Shown: positions 55,668 to 64,000, numbered from the stretch's first letter. The stretch is DNA of 64,000 nt from CAVYXK01 sp963708245 (GCA_963708245.1 OY970201.1:1240001-1304000), one strand, 5' to 3'. The notes: generated by a model not told the origin, from the letters alone. Numbers and translations: made by a program.

Positions 55668-55785
55668 TAGCCCGATCCATGGCTCGGCAGGCCGGTCAGC
55701 CGAGTGGAAATCCAGTGATCTCAACGCATTGTGATGTCTGGCCGTAACCCTTGGTATCCGGTAATATCCCACGGTGGCGCTGATT

Positions 55786-55809
55786 TTGGGTCCCCAGTTG
55801 GGTCCCCAG
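55786..55809 (+). repeat. Tandem 12-bp direct repeats before the integrase
   Basis: TTGGGTCCCCAG occurs twice back-to-back at 55786-55797 and 55798-55809, ending ten bases before the integrase ATG. Each is partly palindromic. They could be arm-type integrase sites or operators controlling the integrase gene. Confidence 0.6.
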
Positions 55810-55819
55810 AGACGTTTCG

Positions 55820-57091
55820 ATGGAAAAACAGTCAATGCCGATCATGCGCGTTGAGATCACCGACGTTCTCCTCCGCACCTTACGACCACCCGAGAAGGAC
55901 CGGCTCGAGGTCTGGGATACCATCGTCCGGGAGCTATCGATCCGCCTCGCCCCCACCGGGAAATACGATGAATGGGCAGTGCGGGCTCGCCAGCCCAAGG
56001 GCAAGCGCATACGCACCACCCTGGGCGGGTGCTGGCCAAGAATGTCGATCAAGCAGGCACGGGCGCAGGGCAGGATCAAGGTGGGCCAGATCGCCGGGGG
56101 GCGGGATCCGGTGGCCGAGCGGCGTCAGGCGCGCGAGGCCGAAGCCGCCAAGGCCAGCATGCCCACGGTGAAGACGCGGCTGGGCGAATGGTTGGACGCG
56201 CATCCCGAATGGTCGGAAAGTTATCGCCGCGAGACCGAGCGGCTGTGCACCAAGGTAATCGAGCCCAAGTTGGGCGATCGACCACTGAGGGACACCACGC
56301 GCGAGGATTGGGTTGCACTACCCTCTGTACTGCGCAAACGGACGCCGGGCACCGCGACGTGGTTGTACAGCATAATCAGCAGCTTCGGGAACCACGCGGA
56401 AGCTGCCGGCTGGATCGACAGGCCGCTGCTGCCGCGCAAAGGGCTCGGTGTGATTGCCCCGCGACGCGCGGCGCGTGAGCGCAGCCTGACCGATGCGGAA
56501 TTGATCGCGGTCTGGCAGGCATCGGAGACACTATCCCCCAAGACACGCGCCTTCATTCGGTTGCTGATGATGACCGCGCTACGTCAGGCCGAAGCGGCAA
56601 ACCTTGCGGTCGGTGAGGTCGATCTGATGGCCGCTCGCATCAACCTGCCGGCCTCGCGGACGAAGAGCCGGCGCGCGCATGGCGTGCCGTTGCATCCATT
56701 ACTGATCACCGAGTTGCAGGCGATCTGGCCAGACCGGCGGGCGGGGGAGAACTACCGCCTGCTCGGTGCGGTCAAGGGCAGCGGCTTCTCTGGTTTCAGC
56801 AAATTGAAACGCATGCTCGACGAGCGGTTGCCGCGGGAAATGCAGCCATGGTGCTGGCACGACCTGAGACGCACAGCGCGCACCGGCATGGGGCGGCTCG
56901 GCGTCAGCCCATTGCATGGTGAGGTCGCGCTCAATCACGTCGTTGGCAGTGCGCTACAAAGAACCTACGATCGATACGACTATACGGCCGAAGCCGTTGC
57001 TGCGTTGACGGTCTGGCAGAACCATGTCGCCGGACTGATCGCTGAGGCCGAAGCGAAACAGCAGCAACAGCTTGGCTTGCATGCCGCGTGA
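55820..57091 (+). CDS. int: Tyrosine integrase of the genomic island
   Basis: A 423-residue phage/island-type integrase. The N-terminal arm-binding domain (DUF4102-like: RLAPTGKYDEWAVRAR, TTLGGCWPRMSIKQAR) is followed by a SAM-like core-binding domain (TRLGEWLDAHPEWSESY). The catalytic domain has Arg in MTALRQAEAANL, Lys in SRTKSRRAHGVPL, His-x-x-Arg in WHDLRRTARTGM, and the terminal Tyr in RTYDRYDY. The second conserved His is Asn (ALNHVVG), as in many P4-type integrases. It lies beside tRNA 3' fragments and starts the island. It should catalyse integration at a tRNA 3' end. Confidence 0.92.
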   Translation: MEKQSMPIMRVEITDVLLRTLRPPEKDRLEVWDTIVRELSIRLAPTGKYDEWAVRARQPKGKRIRTTLGGCWPRMSIKQARAQGRIKVGQIAGGRDPVAERRQAREAEAAKASMPTVKTRLGEWLDAHPEWSESYRRETERLCTKVIEPKLGDRPLRDTTREDWVALPSVLRKRTPGTATWLYSIISSFGNHAEAAGWIDRPLLPRKGLGVIAPRRAARERSLTDAELIAVWQASETLSPKTRAFIRLLMMTALRQAEAANLAVGEVDLMAARINLPASRTKSRRAHGVPLHPLLITELQAIWPDRRAGENYRLLGAVKGSGFSGFSKLKRMLDERLPREMQPWCWHDLRRTARTGMGRLGVSPLHGEVALNHVVGSALQRTYDRYDYTAEAVAALTVWQNHVAGLIAEAEAKQQQQLGLHAA

Positions 57092-57164
57092 GGTAAGATG
57101 AGCGGCCCGGCGGGAGTTGTGACCTCCGCACCGGGCCTTGTCTCAACCATGCGGAGCCCCCGCG

Positions 57165-57683
57165 ATGGCCAAGCCTGCGCGCAGTCTACCGCCAGTCATT
57201 ATCGACTGGCCAGACGACTGGACGCCGCTATTCGACATACTTGACACGTTCGAGCAGGCCGTTGCTGCTTACAACCTAGTTTGCCCGCCCGGCGACGAAG
57301 TCACCGACTGGCGCCTCGTGCTCTTGTTTCTGTGGGTAGGAGATCAGATTGAATTCGGCGGGCGATTGGGGCGTCCGGACGCCCCGTTTGCTGTTATAGC
57401 CTATCCCAAAGCAGAGCGGCGCCCGGCCCATTTTGCGCTGGACCTGGTCGGACAAGCGCGCCTGCTGCATCGCACATCGCAGCAAGTCTATTATGACCTT
57501 CATGTGCGCCTGCGCCGCCGGTCTGATGCCGAACTCATGCAACTGCTTGAACAGTACATCGCAGCCAACCCGAACTCCAAATACGACACGATCGTGCAAA
57601 CGGTGACACGACAGACGCGCCGGAGCCGCGACGAAATCCGCGCGCTGTTGGCCCGTCTCAAAGCCAGCCAGAAGCCGAAGTAA
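57165..57683 (+). CDS. Island protein of unknown function
   Basis: A 172-residue protein not recognised. It begins MAKPARSLPPVIIDWPDDWT with GGAG nine bases before the ATG. The N-terminal third is acidic with Trp-rich WPDDWTPLFDILDTFEQAV. A middle part has WVGDQIEFGGRLGRPDA. The C-terminus is basic and helical (TRQTRRSRDEIRALLARLKA) and could bind nucleic acid. It follows the integrase on the same strand. Confidence 0.65.
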   Translation: MAKPARSLPPVIIDWPDDWTPLFDILDTFEQAVAAYNLVCPPGDEVTDWRLVLLFLWVGDQIEFGGRLGRPDAPFAVIAYPKAERRPAHFALDLVGQARLLHRTSQQVYYDLHVRLRRRSDAELMQLLEQYIAANPNSKYDTIVQTVTRQTRRSRDEIRALLARLKASQKPK

Positions 57684-57839
57684 TCACGCCACATAATTTG
57701 CGCTCACCGTCGCAAAGGCTGCCGAAATCCTCGGGTTGAGCACGCGGCGTGATTTTGTGCCCACGCCGCGTTGGTTTTCGCTGGCGAGCGGATGATGCGT
57801 GCCATCTGTTATGCCCCGAATTTTCGGGGTGGTCCGGCA

Positions 57840-58160
57840 ATGTCTCAACATTCCTGCGGCCTGGGCCACAATCAAGGGCCGGTCCTGGGTCGCGACGATG
57901 ACGACGATGCACTCGATGCAGCTAGTGCAGCCGCCTTCTGTGGCATCGCCCTTGTCTCGTTCTGGCGTGCAGTTGGCCGACAGGTATTGCCCGCGCCTTA
58001 CTACATCAGCAGCCGCGCGCCACGCTGGCGCAAGGGGGAACTGCGAGCTGCCTGCGAGGCACGCCGTATGTTGCCTCGTGACGCCAAGGCGGCCCGCCGA
58101 GCCGCACGACTGGCAGCAGAGACCACCACCACCACGGAGCCTGCATCCAGGTCGGTTTGA
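57840..58160 (+). CDS. Small AlpA/excisionase-like protein
   Basis: A 106-residue protein with an N-terminal LGHNQGP motif common in small proteins of alphaproteobacterial prophages and islands. After an acidic DDDDD run comes a helix-turn-helix-like part: LDAASAAAFCGIALVSFWRAV and PAPYYISSRAPRWRKGELR, the layout of AlpA/HTH_17 excisionase-type regulators with the R-W-R-K wing. The C-terminus is Ala/Arg-rich. It may control integrase or act in excision. ATG 57840 is preferred over upstream starts because the LGHNQGP family begins close to it. Confidence 0.6.
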   Translation: MSQHSCGLGHNQGPVLGRDDDDDALDAASAAAFCGIALVSFWRAVGRQVLPAPYYISSRAPRWRKGELRAACEARRMLPRDAKAARRAARLAAETTTTTEPASRSV

Positions 58161-58171
58161 GGCCGGCTGCC

Positions 58172-58501
58172 ATGGCAGTCGTCATCGAGGACTTTAGGCC
58201 TGTCATCAGAAACACACTTCGCGGGTTCGAGCGGGTGCGTTTCCCTTCCGGCCTGACCATTCACGAGGTCAGTCTTCGCATCGCCAATGGTCGCGCCTGG
58301 GCCTCGCCGCGGAGCCGTCAGATGGTGGACTCAGCGACAGGCCTGGTGCTGCGCGACAGTAACGGAAAGTTCCGCTGGCAACCGCTTATCACCTTCGCCA
58401 ATAAAAACGTCAGGGATGCCTGGTCAGCACAAGTCGTGCAAGCCGTGCACGATGCCTATCCCGATGCACTCCGTGATGCCGTGCCGGAGACGGCGGCATG
58501 A
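58172..58501 (+). CDS. Small conserved island protein upstream of the primase
   Basis: A 109-residue protein, VVIEDFRPVIRNTLRGFERV at the N-terminus, then LTIHEVSLRIANGRAWASPR, and LITFANKNVRDAWSAQVVQA. The pattern resembles SpoVG-like or related small proteins found before primases in alphaproteobacterial phages and islands, but I cannot name a function. The stop overlaps the start of the primase-helicase gene in ATGA, so the two are translationally coupled. Confidence 0.65.
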   Translation: MAVVIEDFRPVIRNTLRGFERVRFPSGLTIHEVSLRIANGRAWASPRSRQMVDSATGLVLRDSNGKFRWQPLITFANKNVRDAWSAQVVQAVHDAYPDALRDAVPETAA

Positions 58502-60717
58502 CAACCGGCGAACTGCTCGCTGCAGCTCTGTCAACGGCGGCAAACGGACTGCCGGTATTCCCCTGCGGAGACAACAAAAAACCCTGCATCGCCAAGCGTG
58601 ACGGCGGCCGAGGGTTCCACGACGCAACTCGCGATCCCGAGGCTCTGCGCAAGCTGTTCTCGCATCAGGGTGCCAGAATGATCGGCACGCCGACCGGCGA
58701 GGTCTCCGGTTTCGACGTGCTCGATCTGGATTATCGCAAGGGTGCCGCCGCCTGGGAGAGAGCGAACCGACACCGACTTCCCGAGACCCGCACACACGAG
58801 ACGCAACATCGCGGCCGTCACCTGCTGTTCATCCACGCGCATGGCGTCTGTAACAGCGAAGGCAAGATTGCCGAAGGCGTCGATGTGCGCGGCCGGGGTG
58901 GATACATCGTGATGCCACCTTCACCAGGTTATCGGGTGATCTCGGACGCCGAGATCGTGCATTGGCCGGGCTGGCTGCTCGAGTTGGTGTTGAAAGCAGG
59001 CATACCACCACGGCCGCAAAGACCGCACAGCTCGGCTGCAAGACAGCCGCTCAATGACAAACGACTGAGCGGCTTCATCAGCAAAGTGATTGATCGGGTG
59101 CGGCATGCACCCGAGGGACAGAAGCACTTCCTCTTGCGCAATGCCGCGCTTTCCCTGGGCGGCATTCAGGAGGTCGCGGGGTTCAGCGATGAGGCCGCGA
59201 TCAGTTGGTTGATCGAGGCGCTGCCGGCCACCGTTGAAGACTGGAAGGGGGCCGAGGCCACGGCGGCTTGGGGCCTGCGGGCCGGCCGGGAACGTCCGAT
59301 CGAACTCGAGGAACGACAGCGCCCCGCCCGATCGAACGGCAAGGATCGGCCGCAGTTACGGCCTGGTGGAAAAGCACCGGACGTGTCGCTGGCGGGAGAT
59401 GGCGAAGCTGGTCACACCAGCGAGGTCGAGATCAGCGAGGCCGACGCCAGGGCAGAGATCGCCCAACTCGCGCGCTTGTCATTGCTGAAGTATGCGCAGA
59501 CCCGCAGCGCCTCCGCGAAGCTGGTCGGCATTCCCGTCGCCATGCTCGATAAGCTTGTTGCACTTGAACGCGGCGACGGCGCCGATACCAAAGGTCAGGG
59601 CCGGCCGCTCGACCTGCCGTTACCGGAGCGCTGGCCTCAGCCTATCGATGGCGCCGCGCTGCTGCATGAACTGGCGAAGTACTTCACCGATCACGTCGTG
59701 CTGCCGAAGAGTGCGAATTATGCCCTCGCCTTGTGGACAGTACACTGCCATTGTTTCGATGCGTTCCGCTTCACGCCACGCCTGCAATTGAAGTCGCCGG
59801 TCAGGGGTTCCGGCAAATCAACCGTAATCGAGCTGTTGCGCGAGGTCGTGCCACGACCTTTGGAGGTCGAGACTGTCTCTGCCGCCTTTCTATTCCGCGC
59901 CGTTGAGCTGATCCGCCCGACGGTTCTGATGGATGAGGCCGACACTTATCTGCGCGAGGACGAAGAGCTGCGCGGCTTGGTCAACGCCGGCGTCAAAGCC
60001 GGCGGCCAGGCGGGAAGATGCGTCGGCGATAACCAGGAACCGCGCATGTTCTCCTGCCATGCACCGGTGGCGTTGGCCGGCATCGGTGCCCTGCCCGATA
60101 CGATCGAGGACCGCTCGATCCAAATTTGGATGCAGCGGCGGACGCGGGGCGAGGCCATTCAGCCGATCGAGGATGCCACACGCGAGCTTGGCGAGCGTTT
60201 ATGTCGGCAGGCCGCACGGTGGGTGGCCGATCATCTGACCGAGCTGCGCGACGCCCGCCCCGACATGGGCACGTTGTTCAATCGCACCGCCGATCGCTGG
60301 CGCGCCCTCTACAGCGTCGCTGCGATCGCCGGCGGCGAGTGGCCGGAGCTAGCCCGCGAGGCTGTGCGGGCGATTGCTGATGTGGCTGGTGATGAGGCCG
60401 CCAGTCTCGGCGAGCAGCTCTTGGCCGACATCAGGCGGATCTTCAATGAGGAGTTCGGGGAAACCACGCTGGCACCTGATGCCATTGCGCTGACACCTGA
60501 TGCCCTGCTCGAGCGCCTCACCGCCATGCTGAACCGACCTTGGCCGGAGATGGGCAAGAGCCGCCGACCGCTCACGAAGAACCGGCTTGCGCGGATGTTG
60601 GTCCGGTTCGGGGTTAGCGTGAATCGACCCTGGGATGCTCAGACAGAGGAAGCGGGACCTCGGGTCTATCGGCTCATCGACTTCGAGAACGCCTTCGAGC
60701 GCTACCTCGATGCGTGA
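58498..60717 (+). CDS. Prim-pol and DUF3631 replication protein
   Basis: A 739-residue two-part replication protein. The N-terminal bifunctional primase/polymerase (Prim-Pol, AEP) domain shows GLPVFPCGDNKKPC, FDVLDLDYRKG with the metal acidic residues, HRGRHLLFIH and VDVRGRGGYIVMPPS. The C-terminal half (from about 380) is a DUF3631 P-loop domain with Walker A LKSPVRGSGKSTVIELL, Walker B TVLMDEADTYL and an arginine-finger-like DTIEDRSIQIWMQRR. Such fusions prime and unwind DNA for phage or plasmid-like elements. It overlaps the small upstream gene by four bases. The iteron-like repeats start 17 bases after its stop. Confidence 0.88.
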   Translation: MTTGELLAAALSTAANGLPVFPCGDNKKPCIAKRDGGRGFHDATRDPEALRKLFSHQGARMIGTPTGEVSGFDVLDLDYRKGAAAWERANRHRLPETRTHETQHRGRHLLFIHAHGVCNSEGKIAEGVDVRGRGGYIVMPPSPGYRVISDAEIVHWPGWLLELVLKAGIPPRPQRPHSSAARQPLNDKRLSGFISKVIDRVRHAPEGQKHFLLRNAALSLGGIQEVAGFSDEAAISWLIEALPATVEDWKGAEATAAWGLRAGRERPIELEERQRPARSNGKDRPQLRPGGKAPDVSLAGDGEAGHTSEVEISEADARAEIAQLARLSLLKYAQTRSASAKLVGIPVAMLDKLVALERGDGADTKGQGRPLDLPLPERWPQPIDGAALLHELAKYFTDHVVLPKSANYALALWTVHCHCFDAFRFTPRLQLKSPVRGSGKSTVIELLREVVPRPLEVETVSAAFLFRAVELIRPTVLMDEADTYLREDEELRGLVNAGVKAGGQAGRCVGDNQEPRMFSCHAPVALAGIGALPDTIEDRSIQIWMQRRTRGEAIQPIEDATRELGERLCRQAARWVADHLTELRDARPDMGTLFNRTADRWRALYSVAAIAGGEWPELAREAVRAIADVAGDEAASLGEQLLADIRRIFNEEFGETTLAPDAIALTPDALLERLTAMLNRPWPEMGKSRRPLTKNRLARMLVRFGVSVNRPWDAQTEEAGPRVYRLIDFENAFERYLDA

Positions 60718-60733
60718 AAGCCATTCTCCCCCC

Positions 60734-60881
60734 TGCAAATGGCGGAAGGACGGAAGGCACCTACTGTGTCTGCAATTCTTTCGGGATGTAAATGGCGGCA
60801 GCGCGGGATCCGTCTCCCGCCATTTACACATGCGAACAATGGCGGTTTCTCTGAGCGTCTTCCGCTCTTCCGCCATTTGCA
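60734..60881. repeat. Nested inverted repeats of TGYAAATGGCGG, candidate replication origin
   Basis: The 12-mer TGCAAATGGCGG is at 60734-60745 and, inverted, at 60870-60881. TGTAAATGGCGG is at 60787-60798 and, inverted, at 60817-60828. A fifth partial copy (AATGGCGG) ends at 60845. The outer pair extends further as GGCGGAAG..CGGAAG. Two nested palindromes thus fill the 258-base gap between the primase-helicase and the topoisomerase genes. Spacing and symmetry suggest binding sites for an initiator or regulator. Confidence 0.8.
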
Positions 60882-60975
60882 CCCCGCCTTTAGGGAAATT
60901 CTCGATCGCCGGATCATCTTCAGCCCCGATCCGTTGGTCGCCCGCTAAACCGCAAGTAGCAAGGCCGACCCGCCC

Positions 60976-63606
60976 ATGAGCGCCGCCGATAAAAGGGCGG
61001 CCTCATACGGCATGGCGTCCGCGACCAAGGGCGCCGAGCGAAACGGCTCAGTTTTTCAAGTCCGCCGCCCGGACACCCTACAGTTTGCGTCGATTGACGG
61101 CGTCTGCCGCATGGCCGGCGTGCCGCCTCACCGGCTCCGGCGGCTAATCGCCAAGGAGATCACGGACAACGCGCTCGACGAGTGCGACCGCGTCGGACAA
61201 CCAGGACAAGCTTCGATCCGGCGCGATGGCGACCGCTACACCGTCGAAGATCAGGGTCGCGGGATTCCTGGCGATGCTGCGGCACTGGCCGATCTGTTCT
61301 GTAGCAGCCGGGCGATGCTCTCGGGGAAATTCTTGCGGCTGCCGCAAAGAGGCGCACTCGGCAATGGGCTGCGCGTCGCAGTGGCCGCGGTCGCACTGTG
61401 CGGCGAAACGATTAGGATCGAGGCGCATAGCCGGCGCACCGTACTGCGGCCGAGGCGGACCGGATCGACTGACGTACTCGAGGTCACGCCGTCGCCGCGG
61501 ACAGTCGGCACGTTGCTGCAATACACACTCTTGCCAAAGATCATCCCACCGGATGATGATGACTTGACGGACGCCAAGGCAGCGATCGCGCTGGCATGCG
61601 CGGCCGGACCTGCCTACGCCCGCCGCCCGTCGCCACATTGGCTCGATTTTAACAACCTGGCCGAGACGTTCGCCACGATCGAGCCGGTTGAAACGACAAT
61701 CCGGCAAATTCTCGAAAGGCTGGACGGTTGTTCTGGCGCAATGGCGGGCAAGCTCGCCGCATCGTACGGCAAGAACCGCCGATGTCGCGATCTGAGCGAA
61801 ACCGAGATCGCCGAGCTACTGACTGCCGCGCAAGCCACTGCGCGCGTGGTGAAGCCCCGCAGCCTCGGCTTGATCGGCGCCGATGCGTTCGGCGAGAGGT
61901 TTGACGGTCACATCATCGCCGAGAACCATCTCCGCGTCGGCACGCACGAACCCTACGGCTATATCCCGGTGCTGATCGAAGCATGGGCTTCCGTCAACAG
62001 CCGGCGCGGCCGTGAAGCCCGGTTGTCACTATTTATCAATCGCACACCGGCAGTTGGCGGAGCCGAGGCGGTGCAATCCGACGGTCATGGCATCAGCCTG
62101 GCCGGCGCTGGCCTTTCCCGATTTGGAGAGGTTGTACAAGTTGCAGGCGGTGACTGCGAGCTGATCGTCGCTATCACCGCGCCGCTGATTCCGACCACCT
62201 CGCTCGCCAAGCAGCCAGACCTTTCGATAATACAAGACGACATCGCCGAGGCTCTGCGCCGGGCATTCAATCGATCACGCAACAGACTGCCGCCCGATCC
62301 GGCGATGCCGAAACCGCCGAAGTCGGAACCGCTGCCGAAGTCAGCGCCGCCGCCGCCCTACGAACCGAGCGGCACGCTCGCGGTCAGTCTGGCGGATGAA
62401 GCCGAAGCCGCCGGCGTGCAGCCGCGCGATCTTCTTGTGCTGTCGCCACGCCACGATCCTTTCAACGAAACGAAGGCGAGCCGGCGCGATGCGGAATGGT
62501 TCGCCGAGCTGGCAAAGCGGTTTCTGCCAGAAGGCACCCGCGTTCATGCACGGGGATTATATTATCGCGCACTCTCTGCCGGGGACGTGCGCCTACCAAA
62601 CGGCGCGCCGTTCATTGGCATCTACAAGACCGCGAAGCTGATCGAAGAGAGCGCCAAAGCCGCCAGGTGGCTTGGTTTAGTGCCGTTCGACACGATCGTT
62701 GACGAGCGCTCGGCGCCGCCGGAGTTCTACGATACCGAAGGCGAGCGCGCTGATCCGCTCGATATAGGGCAGCGGCATCTTATCTTGGGCAGCGGCGCCG
62801 AGACGATATCGGTTCCCGATCTGAAGACGCTGATGCCGACGATCAGCGCGACCATGCCGGCGGTGCCGAGGCAGCTATTTCGTATATGCATGATGGGGGA
62901 GAAAAGTTCCCTTGGCGAAGTGCTTCGCCCGATCGCCAAGACGGGCCATGCCGAGCTGCTGCTCGCAACCGGCGAGGTATCGGAAACCGCGGTCTATGGC
63001 ATCGCCAAGCGGGCCGCTGCAGACGGCCGGCCGCTGCGCATTCTGTATTTCAGCGATTTCGATCCGGCCGGATGGCAGATGCCGATTTCGGTCGCGCGGA
63101 AGTTGCAAGCGCATCGAACGCGCGCGTTTCCCGATCTCGGCGTGCGTCTGATCCGGGTCGCGCTCACGATTGACCAAGTCGTCAAATATGACCTGCCGGA
63201 CGCGCCGCTGAAACCGACTGAAAAGCGCGCCAGAGCATGGCGCGAGCGATGGGGACGCGAGCAAGTTGAGATCGACGCGCTGGCAGCATTGCGCCCGGAT
63301 ATTCTCGATCGGATTGCCCGCGCGGCGATCAAACCCTATTTCGACTCGATGCTCGTGTCCCGGTTCGCCGCGGCGACCAAGCTGCCGCCCCATCTGCAAT
63401 CGTGGTTTCAGCGACAACCTTCCTATAAGTCGGCCGTCAAGGCGATCCGCTCGGCATATGAGCCGGCCGAGAAGGCGGCTGCCTGCCTGAACCAAGTTTC
63501 GGCCGAGGCCATCGAGGCGCTACGCAAGGCCGTTGCTGCCGCGAAGGACAGGCCGAAGCTGCCGCCGGTCAAGATCAAGCCCAAGATCACCGCGGCCGAG
63601 TTCTGA
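60976..63606 (+). CDS. Fused type IIB topoisomerase (Topo VIII-like: Top6B + Top6A in one chain)
   Basis: An 876-residue protein. Residues 50-180 form a GHKL ATPase: N-box KEITDNALDE (E61, N65), G1 box VEDQGRGIP (D92-G96) and G2 box GALGNGL (126-132). A transducer domain follows to about 435, with a candidate switch lysine K412 in SLAKQPDLS. A Pro-rich linker (439-465) leads to a Top6A/Spo11-like half with the winged-helix Tyr motif RGLYYRAL (Y529 or Y530) and YKTAKL...GLVPFDTIVDER. The Toprim domain has GEKSSL (E642) and YFSDFDPAG (D694, D696). Fusion of B and A halves is the definition of topoisomerase VIII, found on plasmids and integrated elements. All catalytic residues are present. Confidence 0.82.
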   Translation: MSAADKRAASYGMASATKGAERNGSVFQVRRPDTLQFASIDGVCRMAGVPPHRLRRLIAKEITDNALDECDRVGQPGQASIRRDGDRYTVEDQGRGIPGDAAALADLFCSSRAMLSGKFLRLPQRGALGNGLRVAVAAVALCGETIRIEAHSRRTVLRPRRTGSTDVLEVTPSPRTVGTLLQYTLLPKIIPPDDDDLTDAKAAIALACAAGPAYARRPSPHWLDFNNLAETFATIEPVETTIRQILERLDGCSGAMAGKLAASYGKNRRCRDLSETEIAELLTAAQATARVVKPRSLGLIGADAFGERFDGHIIAENHLRVGTHEPYGYIPVLIEAWASVNSRRGREARLSLFINRTPAVGGAEAVQSDGHGISLAGAGLSRFGEVVQVAGGDCELIVAITAPLIPTTSLAKQPDLSIIQDDIAEALRRAFNRSRNRLPPDPAMPKPPKSEPLPKSAPPPPYEPSGTLAVSLADEAEAAGVQPRDLLVLSPRHDPFNETKASRRDAEWFAELAKRFLPEGTRVHARGLYYRALSAGDVRLPNGAPFIGIYKTAKLIEESAKAARWLGLVPFDTIVDERSAPPEFYDTEGERADPLDIGQRHLILGSGAETISVPDLKTLMPTISATMPAVPRQLFRICMMGEKSSLGEVLRPIAKTGHAELLLATGEVSETAVYGIAKRAAADGRPLRILYFSDFDPAGWQMPISVARKLQAHRTRAFPDLGVRLIRVALTIDQVVKYDLPDAPLKPTEKRARAWRERWGREQVEIDALAALRPDILDRIARAAIKPYFDSMLVSRFAAATKLPPHLQSWFQRQPSYKSAVKAIRSAYEPAEKAAACLNQVSAEAIEALRKAVAAAKDRPKLPPVKIKPKITAAEF

Positions 63607-63613
63607 CGATGCG

Positions 63614-63727
63614 GTGTTCGACAGCGCCGACGATTTCGTGACTGCAACGCGCAAGCTGCAGGCGATCAAGGGACTATCGCCCGGCAACGATGACGACGAC
63701 GACGGGAAGGAGGACGATGCGTCATAA
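63614..63727 (+). CDS. Small acidic protein after the topoisomerase
   Basis: A short frame directly after the topoisomerase stop reads FDSADDFVTATRKLQAIKGL and ends in an acidic DDDDDGKEDDAS tail. It lacks an ATG; a GTG eight bases past the topoisomerase stop is the only plausible start, giving 37-38 residues. Helical then acidic layout suggests a small partner protein, but it could also be a non-coding frame. Confidence 0.35.
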   Translation: MFDSADDFVTATRKLQAIKGLSPGNDDDDDGKEDDAS

Positions 63728-63910
63728 CCGCGCCCCCTCGCCGGCGCCGGGCGATCAGGTAGGCGGCGCCGCGACCACCGCGGCGATCACGTCACGCAGC
63801 GGCATTTTTTCCCTTTGACGGCCGCCGCCGGCTGTGCGCAGGCTTTCCAGGCGAACCGCAAGGAGCACCGGGGATCCAGCTCGTGGACAGCACACGAGTC
63901 GCAACGTCGG

Positions 63911-63935
63911 GCCCGCCGGCCGACAAAGCCGGCGG
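63911..63935. terminator. GC-rich hairpin between the topoisomerase and the next gene
   Basis: CGCCGGC and GCCGGCG pair around a CGACAAA loop. It lies beyond the plus-strand cluster and beside the stop of a minus-strand frame entering from the right, so it may terminate both. No T-run is present. The preceding 63728-63910 shows no supported gene. Confidence 0.4.
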
Positions 63936-63950
63936 CGATCCCTGGGGCCG

Positions 63951-64000
63951 TTAAGCCGGCAATCCGAAACGCAGCGGCGCGTCTTCGTCTTCTTGCAGCA
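63951..64000 (-). CDS. 3' end of a minus-strand gene entering from the right edge
   Basis: The last 50 bases read, on the minus strand, LQEDEDAPLRFGLPA and a TAA stop at 63951-63953. The acidic tail and good codon use suggest the C-terminus of a real protein, but too little is present to identify it. It would converge with the island's replication genes. Confidence 0.3.
   Translation of the reverse strand, partial: LQEDEDAPLRFGLPA

Noticed and set aside
60734..60881. Possible CRISPR array
   Set aside because: Repeats are only 12 bp, alternate in orientation, and have irregular spacing, and no cas genes are nearby.

Overview
The window is GC-rich bacterial DNA, most likely from an alphaproteobacterium and plausibly an Acetobacteraceae/Rhodospirillales member. 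This rests on the codon use, alphaproteobacterial LexA-type boxes (GTTC-N7-GTTC), the style of the initiator tRNA 3' fragment, and the mix of families. No rRNA is present. The organism assignment is inference from content.

Layout. 1-5 kb is accessory DNA: a VapBC module with a frameshifted antitoxin, a serine-recombinase remnant, a group II intron with its reverse transcriptase, and an IS110-family element. 5-10 kb holds an exported seven-bladed propeller protein, a MazE/MazF-like module with a frameshifted toxin, a GxxExxY protein bracketed by inverted repeats, and a frameshifted unknown gene. 10-25 kb is mostly chromosomal: an MFS exporter, a periplasmic parvulin divergent from secA, a beta-hydroxyacid dehydrogenase, an SLC13/TrkA-C permease, a CaiB-type CoA transferase, a patatin, a sirtuin whose start overlaps the divergent tag gene, and a three-gene aromatic-acid operon (Pht5-like, HpcH/HpaI aldolase, LigJ-like hydratase). 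25-31 kb has a conserved protein with two overlapping SOS-type boxes at its start, an HxlR regulator divergent from a frameshifted GST and a cupin, and an IS91-type element with its own tyrosine recombinase. 31-55 kb holds a two-lobed aspartic protease, a split chromate transporter, a hydantoinase/oxoprolinase pair, a complete IS1380-like element with target duplication, a CUT2 sugar ABC transporter, a hexuronate-type MFS permease, a gamma-glutamyltransferase-like protein, a DsbA-like protein, a short NagA, FabI, a DUF3141 protein, and an operon joining a class I-type cyclic nucleotide phosphodiesterase to a membrane class III cyclase and a second patatin.

From 55.5 kb to the right edge lies an integrated mobile island. 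Two tRNA 3'-end fragments (one from an initiator tRNA) sit beside a tyrosine integrase. Small accessory genes follow, then a prim-pol/DUF3631 replication protein, a 148-bp block of nested inverted repeats, and an 876-residue protein that fuses a Top6B-like GHKL ATPase to a Top6A-like Tyr/Toprim half, the architecture of topoisomerase VIII. Primase-helicase, possible origin and fused type IIB topoisomerase look like the replication core of an integrated plasmid-like element. This is the most interesting part of the window.

At least five accessory genes (vapB, mazF, the 9.1 kb gene, gst, a ClpP-class fragment) carry single frameshifts, two of them at dinucleotide repeats. They are either decaying genes or assembly indels.
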